From: Adiantum capillus-veneris | Taxonomy: Eukaryota > Streptophyta > Polypodiopsida > Polypodiales > Pteridaceae | Direction: 5' to 3' | DNA: 64,000 bases | NCBI GenBank assembly: GCA_014529385.2 | Contig: CM043945.1 | Coordinates: 142,978,741 to 143,042,740 of the forward strand | Shown: positions 11,375-26,450 of the stretch, piece by piece | Position numbering within the stretch: the stretch's first letter is position 1 | Layout of the letters: every line of letters begins with the position of its first letter | Translations under genes and position numbers: made by a program | Notes under the pieces: model-generated | Told to the model about the DNA's origin: nothing | What the model saw: only the letters and a program-made list of their open reading frames with translations | Databases searched by the model: none

Positions 11375-12430
11375 CAATAGATAGCACTTGTGATTCTTAC
11401 AGAGGCCGGAAAGCTACAAAGGGTAGCAAGGGAAGATGGTTCAATATTGGGGTGCTTGTGGGCCTCATGTAGGTGTAGGTGACCAGCTTTTTGGGGGTCC
11501 AGCACTTTGTTTCACTCTATACAGCATCTCTCAGTCATGCATCATGTGCGTGCTTCAGGTGTAGTAGTAGAGTAGCTCCCTCTCATCACCCAGATGTCGC
11601 AATCGAGTTGTGTGAGCACCGCATTGGAAACTGGCTCTGGACTACTTGCCACAAGAGCAAGCAGCCCGATTTATAACCACTGGCAAAGCCTCGGGACTAT
11701 TCAGCACGGGGTCTTTAAGGAAGGCGAGGTGATGGGATCCAGGGCAAGGAAGTCGGGCGTTGTTTTTTAGGGGATCTCCACCATCCATGTAAGCAAGTAA
11801 AAGTAAACAAGGACAAATAAAGTGAACATGGACTGGCACACTTATGTGGGGGTCTCCAACGGATGAGGAGCAGCATGGGGAATTTTGAATTGCCTGCAAG
11901 ATAAATTTGAATTTGTGGATCAAGGTGGGGTGAGAGGGGCCACGACCTGGGTGAACCAATAGGGACTTGAGTGTGGATGTTGGGGAGCTTGAGCCTCAAG
12001 GAGAGCAGGATGTTGGGGAACTTCAACCTCAGGGAGAGTAGAATGTCCATGGAGTAAGGCTTCTAGAGCAAGGGACAAAAAGGTATGGTGTGTAGAGATC
12101 CAATCAATGGAGCATCAAAACAAGGTACATTGGGTGTCTGTAAGATCTTCTTGTCATAAAATCAAGTCCGCTTTTGAATTCGGCCACCGGCCATTGACTA
12201 CCGGCCAACCGGCAAACCGATCGGTCGTTTTCCAACCACTTTTTGGCCGCCGTCCGGCCATAATATTCCAGCGAAAAGGAATGCTCGAGATTGGCCGTGA
12301 AAATTTTGGTTTCCGGCGAGTGATTTTCCTTCATGCACGATGGCTTCTTCTCATAATGGGGGCCTTACAAATGTGCATTTTTACCACAGAAAATTACAAG
12401 GGGTAAATCAGGCTCCATACTTAACAAGTG
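11375..12430. other. Unassigned 1.05-kb region
   Basis: No gene or element recognised. It contains a 33-bp tandem duplication at about 11975-12040 (GGATGTTGGGGA..TT.AACCTCA) and a GC-rich cluster of CCGGCCA/CCGGCAA motifs at 12180-12255 with no convincing reading frame. Confidence 0.5.
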
Positions 12431-13421
12431 GGACTGGGATCTATTATTGGTTTTGTTGAGACCACTGTGTGGGATATGGTGCACACCTCGGGAGATTTGG
12501 TCTCACCATTATTGAGCCATAAGAAGTCCGAAAGGAGCTATCCGTCGGCAATTCTGCTATGCTAGACCCAACCCACTACTCTCTATAATTAACCAATTCA
12601 AGCCGTGGGTGTAGATACTTAAGTGCTTTTTTTCAAAGGCTAAGAAGAGTAGCAACTAAGGTTTTGAGCTGCCAAAGAATACACTAAGTAAACACATAAG
12701 TATAATTAGCATGGCTGATAATAACCAAGAGAGTAGAATGAACATTGATAACTTTGATTTTGCACATGAAGGTGCTAATGATGATGCCCCCATGTTTATC
12801 AATTATCTTGTTACTAGGTTGCATCAAGCTATGGGCAACCCTACTTTGCAAACAGAAGTTACTCAAAAACTTCATGCTTATGGGATTTCCCTTCCTCTCC
12901 GAGAGGAGAGAGAGCTTAGGAGGCCTCTTGATGAGACCCCCAAAAGAAGACTCTCTCCCATACAAGAGGAGGAATCCAAAGAACAAGAAAGTAATGAATC
13001 CCTAAGTTCCTCTAAAGATGTGGCTCCACGAAGACGGTGGTCTAGACGATCGCCAACTCCTCCCATGAGGAAACGGTCAACACACAGTCCTTCTCCTCGT
13101 CACTCCAAAAGGGAAGAGAGGAAACAAAGGAAGAAAAGGTCAAGAAAGAGGTCACCCTCTCCTCCTTCTTCTTCACCTTCCTCCTCTCCCGACGAAATCT
13201 ATGGCTATTCTCCTAGAGAATACAAGAGGAGAGGACATCGCAAATCATACCCTGCATGGCGAAGATCACAAAAGCTCAAGAATTTCAAAGAGGGAGGAAA
13301 GAGTATCTCTTTTCTCACCTATGATGGCACCTTTGATGGCACCTTTGGTGCCACCGACAAAGTATTGGCCTTCATCCAACAATTTGATGCGGCCTTTGGA
13401 GATGAGGGCTTCACGGTTTGA
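12431..13421 (+). pseudogene. Leader and gag N-terminal fragment of the 42-60 kb chromovirus family
   Basis: From 12431 the sequence matches the leader of the minus-strand chromovirus (GGGATCTATTATTGGTTTTG). Gag then starts at 12711 (MADNNQESRMNIDNF). The 236-residue frame has an acidic N-terminus, an arginine/serine-rich segment (residues about 100-160, for example RKRSPSPPSS) and the start of the conserved gag core (KSISFLTYDGTF, ATDKVLAFIQQFDAAFG). It stops at 13419-13421 just after DEGF, where the relative at 56.6-57.5 kb continues. LTR, primer site and the rest of gag are missing, so this is a truncated fragment. A small in-frame duplication (GTFDGTFG) marks the break-off end. Confidence 0.8.
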
Positions 13422-13703
13422 TGCATGCTCTCTAAGCGATTATCTCACAATTTTTGGCACGGTGCTTGATAAGCACCATCTAGAGGCAAATGGTGTCGAT
13501 TTATGAGTTTGGAATAGCCTTGGAGATAGCTCAACCGAGTAAAGGTAAGAGGGCCCTGTTGAAAATTCTTGGAATAGCAAGAGTGGTGCTTCCTCATATA
13601 TATTCGCTACATGTGCCTGAAATCATCTGGCTTGAAGATACCCTACATTGAAGGTTGGGAGCATATAGTGCATGCAACCCATTCTCCTTCAAGGGGTTGA
13701 AAA
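13422..13703. other. Short unassigned spacer
   Basis: No gene or repeat recognised between the truncated gag and the compact LTR element. GAAAA at 13699-13703 is the left target duplication of that element. Confidence 0.5.
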
Positions 13704-13877
13704 TGTTGGGTTCAAGCCCTTGTCGGTATCATCTACCTGTGGGAACGTATCCCTATAGCATGCATATGGACTTCACTACTTCACTTATGTTTAGAAGTTT
13801 GCATGGCAACCTTTTGCTTTATATTGTAAGGTTTTTTTTACAACGGAACATAATACAATAGCGTTGTTTTTTCTTGT

Positions 13878-13928
<51 letters not shown>

Positions 13929-14002
13929 CAATCTCTTATGCACGCTCCAAGCCGTCATGGACCCTCACAGGAGGCATCCCCCTTAGCCGCTGCCACCCAA
14001 CA
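13704..14002 (+). repeat. 5' LTR of compact element with CT microsatellite
   Basis: Contains a pure CT tract at 13879-13925. Unique text on both sides (TTGCATGGCAACCTTTTGC before, TTATGCACGCTCC after) is shared with the 3' LTR. Confidence 0.9.
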
Positions 14003-15355
14003 CTGGTATCAGAGCTTCGCATCGGCCTCGACTCGACTCAATATGGCGCAGGAGCTGTCGCTTGTGGAAGGGACAGGGAGCTCGTCGACCTGCATGTTTT
14101 TGACCATAGACGCCATTAAAAAGCTCGCCATGGCCTAAGCTACAATTTTCAACCTTAAAGTCTCTCCCAATTTGGCCTATGTGCGTTGCTTTGAAGCAAG
14201 CCATCGTCAGCGTCGTCTGCAAAGCTCGCCATCGACAATTTTGTTTTTCTTATTCATCTTGTTTCACACTCCTTTGTTTAATTTTGGTCTTTGACCTTCA
14301 ACCAAGAGGATCTTCCCACTCTCAAAAGGTCCTTGGCAACGGTGGTGGGGGAAATTCAAACACTTGTAGTTAGCAAAAGGGTGGTGTTTTGGTGCAACTC
14401 AAAACCCTCCGCATTGGTGGTCATCAATAGCTACGTTTTTTAAGTGCAGTTGCTAGTGAGGTTGTTCAACGACATTCCAAAATGTATTTTTTTCTTGGTC
14501 TTGGTAACGACGACATATCAAAATGTTGTCAAGCCTATTGACGGTGTAGCAAAGCAAAGTTTTTGACAGCATATTAAAACGTTCTCCAACAAAAGTCTTA
14601 TCGAAAAGGAACCCCTCAAAGGCTGCAAAAAAATTTGGCTTCCTCGATTATAAAGAGTTTGCCAAGAGGTGATACGAGCACAATTTGGATAGTCGACGTC
14701 GATAATACTTGGCAACGGCATAGAACTGGAAGCAATCAGAAGAAGATGGTCAATACACACATGCAGATCAATTCTAGGTATTTTTGACCAATCGAAGCTA
14801 GCAATAAAGCTAGTGAAGACTCTTTCAACTATTTGATTCAAGCACTCGGCATACCAACACATGCAACACATGAAGATCTGCTTCGAGATTGCGGTACAAG
14901 ATTTCACAAACTATTTTTACCAGTTCAGTGTCATAGCTTTGTTCAAAGTTTATCTTTTGTCAACAAAATTAGTCAAAGCCTTGTTTTCTCTCTTCATATG
15001 TCAAATACTGCCATGATAAAAATTTGTTCAGATTAAGACACTGCCACAAATACATAATGGGTAAGACCTCCCAAAAATATTTGTTCTCTGTCCTATTTTT
15101 GTCCCGCTTCTCATGAGGTTAATGGGTACACCTTAAACCCAAGGTTTGGCAGTGAACCAAAAACTCCATTTTTGGTAGCTAATTTTTCAACCTACACCCT
15201 ATCTATTCAAGAGGGGGTTCACTATCATAGCACCAAGTTATGGATACACCAAAATCCTTGGTTGTGAGAGAACCTAAAACTCACGGTTGACGAGTACACC
15301 AAAAACTCGAGGAATCATGAGAGTGGTCTGTCTAGTTCGGGCTTGAGGGTGGGAT

Positions 15356-15529
15356 TGTTGGTTCAAGCCCTTGTCGGTATCGTCTACCCGTGGGAACATA
15401 TCCCTATAGCATGCAAATGTACTTCACTTATGTTTAAAAGTTTGCATGGCAACCTTTTGCTTTATATTGTAAGGTGTTTTTTACAAAGGAACATAATACA
15501 ATAGCATTGTTTTTCCTTGTGCTGTATCG

Positions 15530-15585
<56 letters not shown>

Positions 15586-15651
15586 GCACGCTCCTTCGAG
15601 CCGCCATGGACCCTCATAGGAGGCATCCCCCTTAGCTGCTTCCACACAACA
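15356..15651 (+). repeat. 3' LTR of compact element with CT microsatellite
   Basis: Same order as the 5' LTR, with a CT tract at 15532-15582. Several substitutions and small indels separate the two LTRs, so the insertion is not very recent. It ends CACACAACA directly before the GAAAA duplication. Confidence 0.9.
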
Positions 15652-15656
15652 GAAAA

Positions 15657-15969
15657 CATTTAGGAGTTGTTGCCACCATAAGTGCAATCCAAGCAGAATG
15701 GTGCACGGACATAAGAAAGCATGGCATCTCTCTTGAGTACATAAGGGACTCAATTGTTGCTTGTGGTTGCATGCTCAAAGGGGAGGCTATTCACCATGAT
15801 GTGTCTTCTTGACAAAGAGAAAAAACCAAATGTCCTCTTCAAGCATTTCAATTGAGGCATGCTTCTCTTGAGTAGAGCAAGAGCTTACGTCTATCATGAT
15901 CAAGTATCAAACAAGGCTGGTGCTAGTTCGGTCAACAAAAACTCACGTAGCGGGCATGTCGCTACATGA
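15657..15969. other. Unassigned spacer
   Basis: About 0.3 kb after the right GAAAA duplication with no recognised feature. CTTACGTCTATCATGATC near 15885 may belong to the possible transposase remnant that follows, in a broken frame. Confidence 0.4.
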
Positions 15970-16404
15970 ATACATGTTCATCGGGGTGGGAATGTTAGGA
16001 GGAACGGCGGTGAAAATAAAAGGCGGCTCAAAAAGTCTAAGAGATGTGGGTGTCCATTCAAGGTGATCATGCAACACTTTCATGATGAAGACAATGTGAT
16101 TATCTTGGTCCATGGCACTCATGAGGGGCATCGGCCTGGTTCGCGCGTTGACCTCTACCACTTGCTAGTGCCTCCGGCCATTGTTGCGTATTCTGTGGAG
16201 GACTTGTTTGACATTGGAACATGTCGTCATGCTACGAAATTATCGCAGTCAAAGGAGGCTTTTCACATACAGAATGCATCTGAGCTAGATCACACAATCT
16301 ATCGCTTTTTTTATGATTCCAAAAGAGGTGCAGATGTTCCTACATCAGATGCGTGGGTACATCAATTGGCCACGGACTTGTGTATCAAAATGTTTCATGG
16401 ATAG
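15970..16404 (+). pseudogene. Possible FAR1/MULE-like zinc-finger transposase fragment
   Basis: A plus frame with no upstream start (a stop lies at 15967) reads through KKSKRCGCPFKV, then a short segment ending GTHEGHRPGS. A basic stretch, two close cysteines and two spaced histidines resemble the WRKY-GCM1-type DNA-binding domain found in FAR1 proteins and Mutator-like transposases (a C-x-n-C-x-n-H-x-H pattern followed by H.P). About 100 further residues follow (LYHLLVPPAIVAYSVEDLF onward) that I do not recognise. No DDE catalytic core follows. It could also be a chance frame. Treat as a remnant at most. Confidence 0.3.
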
Positions 16405-21054
<4,650 letters not shown>

Positions 21055-23866
21055 TCAAGAAGTCCTGTACTTATTTCTGTAAGTAACCTCGAGTGTTTGC
21101 TGGGGGCCAGCTTTACTCCTAGACGACCTGCGGACAAAGGAATCCTCTAAAGCAATACGTTGGGTAATTTCTTTGGTCCGCTTTTGCAACGCATCACTGT
21201 TTCAATGTGAAAAGATACCTTCAATCAAAATAGTATCATGCATATCTTTCGAAATGCGCCCAAGAACACTTGCAAACAAAGAAGTATGTAAAGGAAAAGC
21301 AAGAAAAACCACAAAACTAACCTTATCTTGTTGTAATGTTTTTCTAGTTGCCTTTGCAAACCTCGCTCCCTTATGCCCTTAGGGTTCAAGGACCCATATA
21401 GTGCCTCCAGCTGAAAGAAACCATCGATTCACGTTTACTGGGATGAACTTAAATAAATTCCAAGGTTATCAAGATAAAGCAATGATAGTCGTGACAAACC
21501 TCTTCTTTTGCGCTGTAATATCCCCAATTTGACATATCTTTATCTTCTACAAAAATTCTGCCTTCTCTTGGGAAAAACCAATACCTATTATGATCCCTAT
21601 CTTTTCCTAAAGGATGTGTTCTTATAACTCTCTTCTCAATCTCCCGTTCAAGATGCTCTTGCTGTAAATCAGAAGGTAACAGTACGTTAATTCTCCTCAA
21701 CTCCTACATACAAATCCTTTATGTGCGCGTTTCTGCCGTGATTCCTTATGTACTCGTAGCATACTTACTCTTTTTTGCATTTCGATCATCTTTTTCTCCT
21801 GCAATTTGCGCTCTTTCACTGCTTCAAACTTGACCTTTCGAATTTCCTGCAGCTTCTTATGCTCCTCCATCCTTTTCTTTTCCTTCTCAAGATCCTCCAC
21901 TTGTTTCAATTCAGCCTTCCGCTTGAGGGCCAACTGCCTTGAACGCGCTGATACTGAAGTAGCATCTTCACCATCACTGGCACAGAGTATTGACTAGTTA
22001 AGACGTATTGAACAAAGAAATCAGATAAAAGAGAAACTAGCTACACAAAATTAGAGAAATGGATATGAGTAGATAACTTGAGTACAAAAATATTCGATAA
22101 CAAAGAAACTAGCTGCACAGAAGTTACCCATTTTCATGAGTTCCATTGGGTAGGCCATTGGAGTACAGCTTCTCTGAGTTATTCCCTTCGTTGTCTGAAT
22201 CCGCACCAGAACTACTGCTCCCGTCCTCCCTGGCCTCCACCTCTTCCTTCTGGTTCTTGGCAGTATCAGTAGAATCAGTACCAGCAAGTTGGGCTTGCTT
22301 CAACATTTCTTGTGCCTCCTTGTCCTTCTTCGACTCCTCCAACTCCTCCTTCCTTTTTTGGGAAGCAATTGCCTGCTTTTCCTCAATATACACGTCCAAT
22401 TGCTCTCTAACAGCAGTAGAATTAAGAGCGCACTCAACTAAGTTGCAAAGTATATCTAGTTTTGCTGATGGCTCCAACTGCATATAATCTCCTTTCCTAA
22501 TGGTAGATGAATGCACAGCAAGTTTCTCAAAACCACCCAGTTCCAGAATATCTGCAAGATCGTCTTTCCAGGACTGGATAGTGACCTATTTATCATGGAG
22601 AAGAAATACTTGATCAACTTTGTGACACGGTTTAAACAAAACTAGAAATCCTTCACAGTGGTACAGAATGTAAAAGCTTACTTTGACTTTCCTCTTCCTT
22701 CTACCCTGAAATGACTCAAGTACTGACAAGTCCTCAAGAATTAATTTTATGAAAGCATGGTGGGCCTCCCGCAACAGTATAGGATCTGCATCTGAGCACT
22801 CCAAAGCCTTCTCGAACTCCTCTAAAGAGAATGGCGACAGCCGAATCACTTTCCCAAACAAGGAGCAGAAATTCCATACCATCAACAGAGACCCTGTGCA
22901 GTGCATTGGCAGAACAAAATCTGAAGACCAAGCTGGCCTTTCTGTAAGTGGTGGTTCGGAGGAAGACGGCTGTACAAGTGTATCCTCAATAGGATACTTG
23001 ATGGGTACAACTTTTACAACAGATTCTGCACAAAAAAGGCGATTAGAAACAGCACCGCGGGTGTCCCTTGTTCCCTAACTTAACCACAACTTACCTGCCT
23101 TCCCCTTGCTCTTATCCTCCTTAGAAGGTGCAACCTCCCCCTCTCCTACTTGCCCTGCATCTATCCTCTTTTGTTTCTTGTTTGCTTGACTATCAGTTTC
23201 TGTGTCCAATGCCTTTTGTTTCTTGCTTGCCTTACTTTCATCCTCTCTATCAACAGCTTTCTTTTGTCTCTTGCCCTTTGAACCCTCAGGCTCTCCCTCC
23301 ACTTTCTTTGGCCTCTTTTTCGAGTGGGTTTCAAGTTCCATAAGAGCGATCTGAAGCAAAAATAGTTAGAGACTATCAACCACCATCGACAACTCTGTGT
23401 GTTGCATAAAACCTTACCAATGGTTGTGCAATCTCTTCCTTCAGTTCCTCCTCAACTTGCTCCTGTTTAAGGAAAAACTTTTTGAGCTCTTCTGGTGGCG
23501 TGGTTGTTATGCCAAACTTTTCACAAAGTTTGTCAAGAACCACCAAAGGCGTCTGGGAATTCCTGGATGCGTTATCCTTGACAGATTCCCTGATAAAGGA
23601 CTTAACAAGCGCTCTTGTAAACGGAAGCTTCTTCCGGACTAAGCTACTGGTGGATTCAATAGAGCTCCCATCTACATTCCTGTCATTGTCAATCAATTTG
23701 ACCTCATAACTGCAGCCAGCTTCAGGAGCTTCCCCATCAATCACCTGTAAGACCTTACATGGCATAGTAGTGTTTCCCTTTATACATAGCACCTCCTCCC
23801 CAGGCACAAATTGGTCCTTGAAGGCCTTTAATATTGCACTGACAAGGTCCTCAAGTCGCAGCATAC
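21055..23866 (-). CDS. DDT gene exons 3 to 10 (DDT and WHIM domains, stop)
   Basis: Eight exons in 2.8 kb, separated by introns of 67, 69, 96, 151, 107, 89 and 125 bp. Donors are GTAAGG, GTAAGT, GTAAGC, GTAACT, GTAAGT, GTTTGT and GTTAGT; acceptors include CTTCAG, GTGCAG, AATAG, GCCAG, TACAG, TTCAG and AACAG. Exon 3 (96-245) holds the remainder of the N-terminal domain, exon 5 the DDT domain, exons 8-9 the WHIM-type motif. The last residues are YRNKYRTS. A reading of this block alone would start at the internal methionine at 23864 and lose the first 96 residues. Confidence 0.93.
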
Positions 23867-26408
23867 CTGTCCAGTATTTCAACCTGTTAGATGTTGGGCA
23901 ATGCAGCAAGTAAAATCTCAAAGCTACAAATAGCACAGTGACTACTTAACTTATTGAACTCCCATTAATGTGCACATTACCAGGTACATATGCACGCAAA
24001 AGAGTCTGGCTAAAGAAACAACTGATAACTTGCCCTGTCTCCACTTAATGTGACAACTAATAAATGTAACCAGGCTCACATCATAAGCATCACTAACAGT
24101 CCGTCCTCAACCAGATTTCAGATACAGTCCACATAAGAGGATCCTTATATCGCCAAAAAAGCATCGTGCGTGCATGCATGCGTGCCTGTGTGTGCACGTA
24201 CACGTGCGTGATTGTGTTTTTGAGTAAAAAATAGGGCTTGTGGCCCTTTGCATCACATAAAATTCGACCATAGGTCCATATGCAAGAAATATGGGAAATC
24301 CCGTGAAAGATATACAATGAGATCAAGAGGAAAAATACCTATACAAACCATAAGATTAAAGATACATCAAGAGATAAGATACTATAATCAGCAAGTGGTA
24401 AAGAAGATTTTCTGGCTGTAAAAATCCTACAAAGCTGAAAGCTCTGTCTGCCCCACGCGATGAAGCAAAACCACAAAGCCCAGTGCTAGCTACCTGACTG
24501 ATACAAAGTATCCACTGTAGAAACCTCCTGTAGCAGCTCACAGAAGCCAGAAGACAGTAAAACCCCTGTGCTGTGCCTCCAAAATCATTGGCATCCATTC
24601 TAACATGTCTAGATGTTGAACCCCAAAAAAGGATGTAGATCTAACCTGTCGCCAATGGCCTGCTGTTCTCCTTGCTCATCTGCCCTTTAGTGCTAACTTT
24701 GGTTTTGCTTATATATTTTCTTACCCAAATTGCCCTACCTACTTTTGTTGGAAAGTCACTTAAATTAATAAGTAAAAATGTCAAAAATAGGTAAAATAGG
24801 CTAAATGCACTGGAAAATTCCCCTGATGGAATCTGATGGATTCTGATGGGAATACTGATGATCATGCTGTGTGCAACCAGAGGATATGCATCTATACTAA
24901 GTGACTGGGCATGCACGGTCTACGAATAGACTCACAAAAAGTGCCAGATCACTTCTAATCTAGACTAACTGGACTGACGGAAACCCTGTTATGGTGTAGC
25001 TTGTCCACGGACACATAGGGTTGGATGTGTCACATGACAAGCATCAGTACCCTGCATCAAGCATAAGCATTTTCACCGCACATACCCTTTTTGTGTCGCG
25101 TGACACATCCAATCCTATGTGTCCGTGGACAAGCTACAGCATGACCAGGGTTCAATTCAGTCAAGTCAGCCTAGAATACGAAGTGATCTGGCACTTTTGT
25201 GAGTCTGTTCGCAGACCGTGCATGTCCAGACACTTAATTTAGATGCATATCCTCTGGTTGCGCACAGCATGACCATCAGATTCCAGTAAGATCCCATCAG
25301 TAGCATTTCTACAGTGCATAGACCTATTTTCCCTATTTTTGACATTTTTCACTTAGTATTTTTAAGTGACTTTTGTTGGAAACTAGGTAGGGCAATTTTG
25401 CTAAGATAAAATATAAGCAACCTAGCGCTAGCACTTTCTCGCAGAAGAGACAGCAGGAGCACCTTGCTAAACAGGCAACTTCTCAGCAAGACCAACCCAC
25501 GTGACAACTCTAGCATTTTCAGCATTGCAGACGGCCTAGCGTTTTTGCATCAGATCAGCCAGTGTTTTTGCATTTGCAGATTCACGGCAACAATAGACAA
25601 CAGATCAGCCCTAGCGTTAGCAGATTCCCCCACAACAGCAGATCAGCCCTAGCGTTAGCAAAATTCAGCCCTAGTGTTTTTGGAGCAACAGGCGACCTAG
25701 CGTTGTCGGGGGATATGTGTTCGCTACGTGAGTCGGGCAGGCGTCGGGCCTCTGGCTGTGGGAGGTGTTAAAGAGAGAAAACAAGAGACACTAACAGCTC
25801 TGGCAATCACCGTAATCATCAATTAATCAATTCAATCTCTGAATACAATGTAATCGATAGCCAAGGCGGGCTGTTAACAGCACCGACACTTGGATCAATT
25901 GGTAAATAGGAGTTTAAGCTCCCTTCACAGATTAACCGGGCCGTTAACGACACCGAGCTCAATAAAACGATTAATTAAGCTTCAGACCGATGAAGTTGAT
26001 GATAATTCTCTCTTTTCATTTTATCTGCTTCAACTGCACTTGGCATCTGCAAGTTTCAATTCTATTCGCTGCTTCAATTTTCATGCTCCCTACTTTATAT
26101 GCTTTACTCTGCCTTAATTACCGCTTACGAGCTTCAAGTTTCTTCTCTAATCGACTTGATTTTTATTGCCTTCAAGCTCTGTATACCTTGATTACCTCTT
26201 TTCGAGTATCCTTGGTCACACAAATTTCCTTGCTTGCTTCATGTGCCCTTGCTATATCCTCCCGCAATACCTTGGTTAGAGAACGAAACGATTTATGCCG
26301 AGAACCTTGCTTGCTCTTTTTCTTGGTCGTCCAAGTCCCCTCTTGAGTGAGCTCCCTTCCTACCTCCTTCCTGCTTATGGCCGAGAGAAAGAACGAGCCC
26401 TTTGTTCA

Positions 26409-26450
<42 letters not shown>

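Larger units (their letters stand above)
13704..15651 (+). mobile_element. Compact non-autonomous LTR element (1.95 kb) with GAAAA target duplication
   Basis: LTRs at 13704-14002 (299 bp) and 15356-15651 (296 bp) start TGTTGG and end CAACA. The flanking 5 bp are GAAAA on both sides (13699-13703 and 15652-15656), proving an intact insertion. An initiator-Met primer site (TGGTATCAGAGCTT, 14004-14017) directly follows the 5' LTR, and a purine-rich GCTTGAGGGTGGGAT precedes the 3' LTR. The 1.35-kb interior has no pol motif. A short ATG frame at 14043-14138 (MAQELSLVEGTG, ending LAMA) could be a gag remnant but shows no domain. Size places it between TRIM and LARD classes; movement would need enzymes supplied by another element. 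Confidence 0.9.

Noticed and set aside
22124-23642. Plus-strand open frames of 70-110 codons over the DDT exons
   Set aside because: They are antisense shadows of verified exons with consistent splice phases.
24100-24250. GC/GT-alternating tract near intron 2 acceptor as a regulatory element
   Set aside because: Possible Z-DNA only by composition; it is simple-sequence DNA with no further support.
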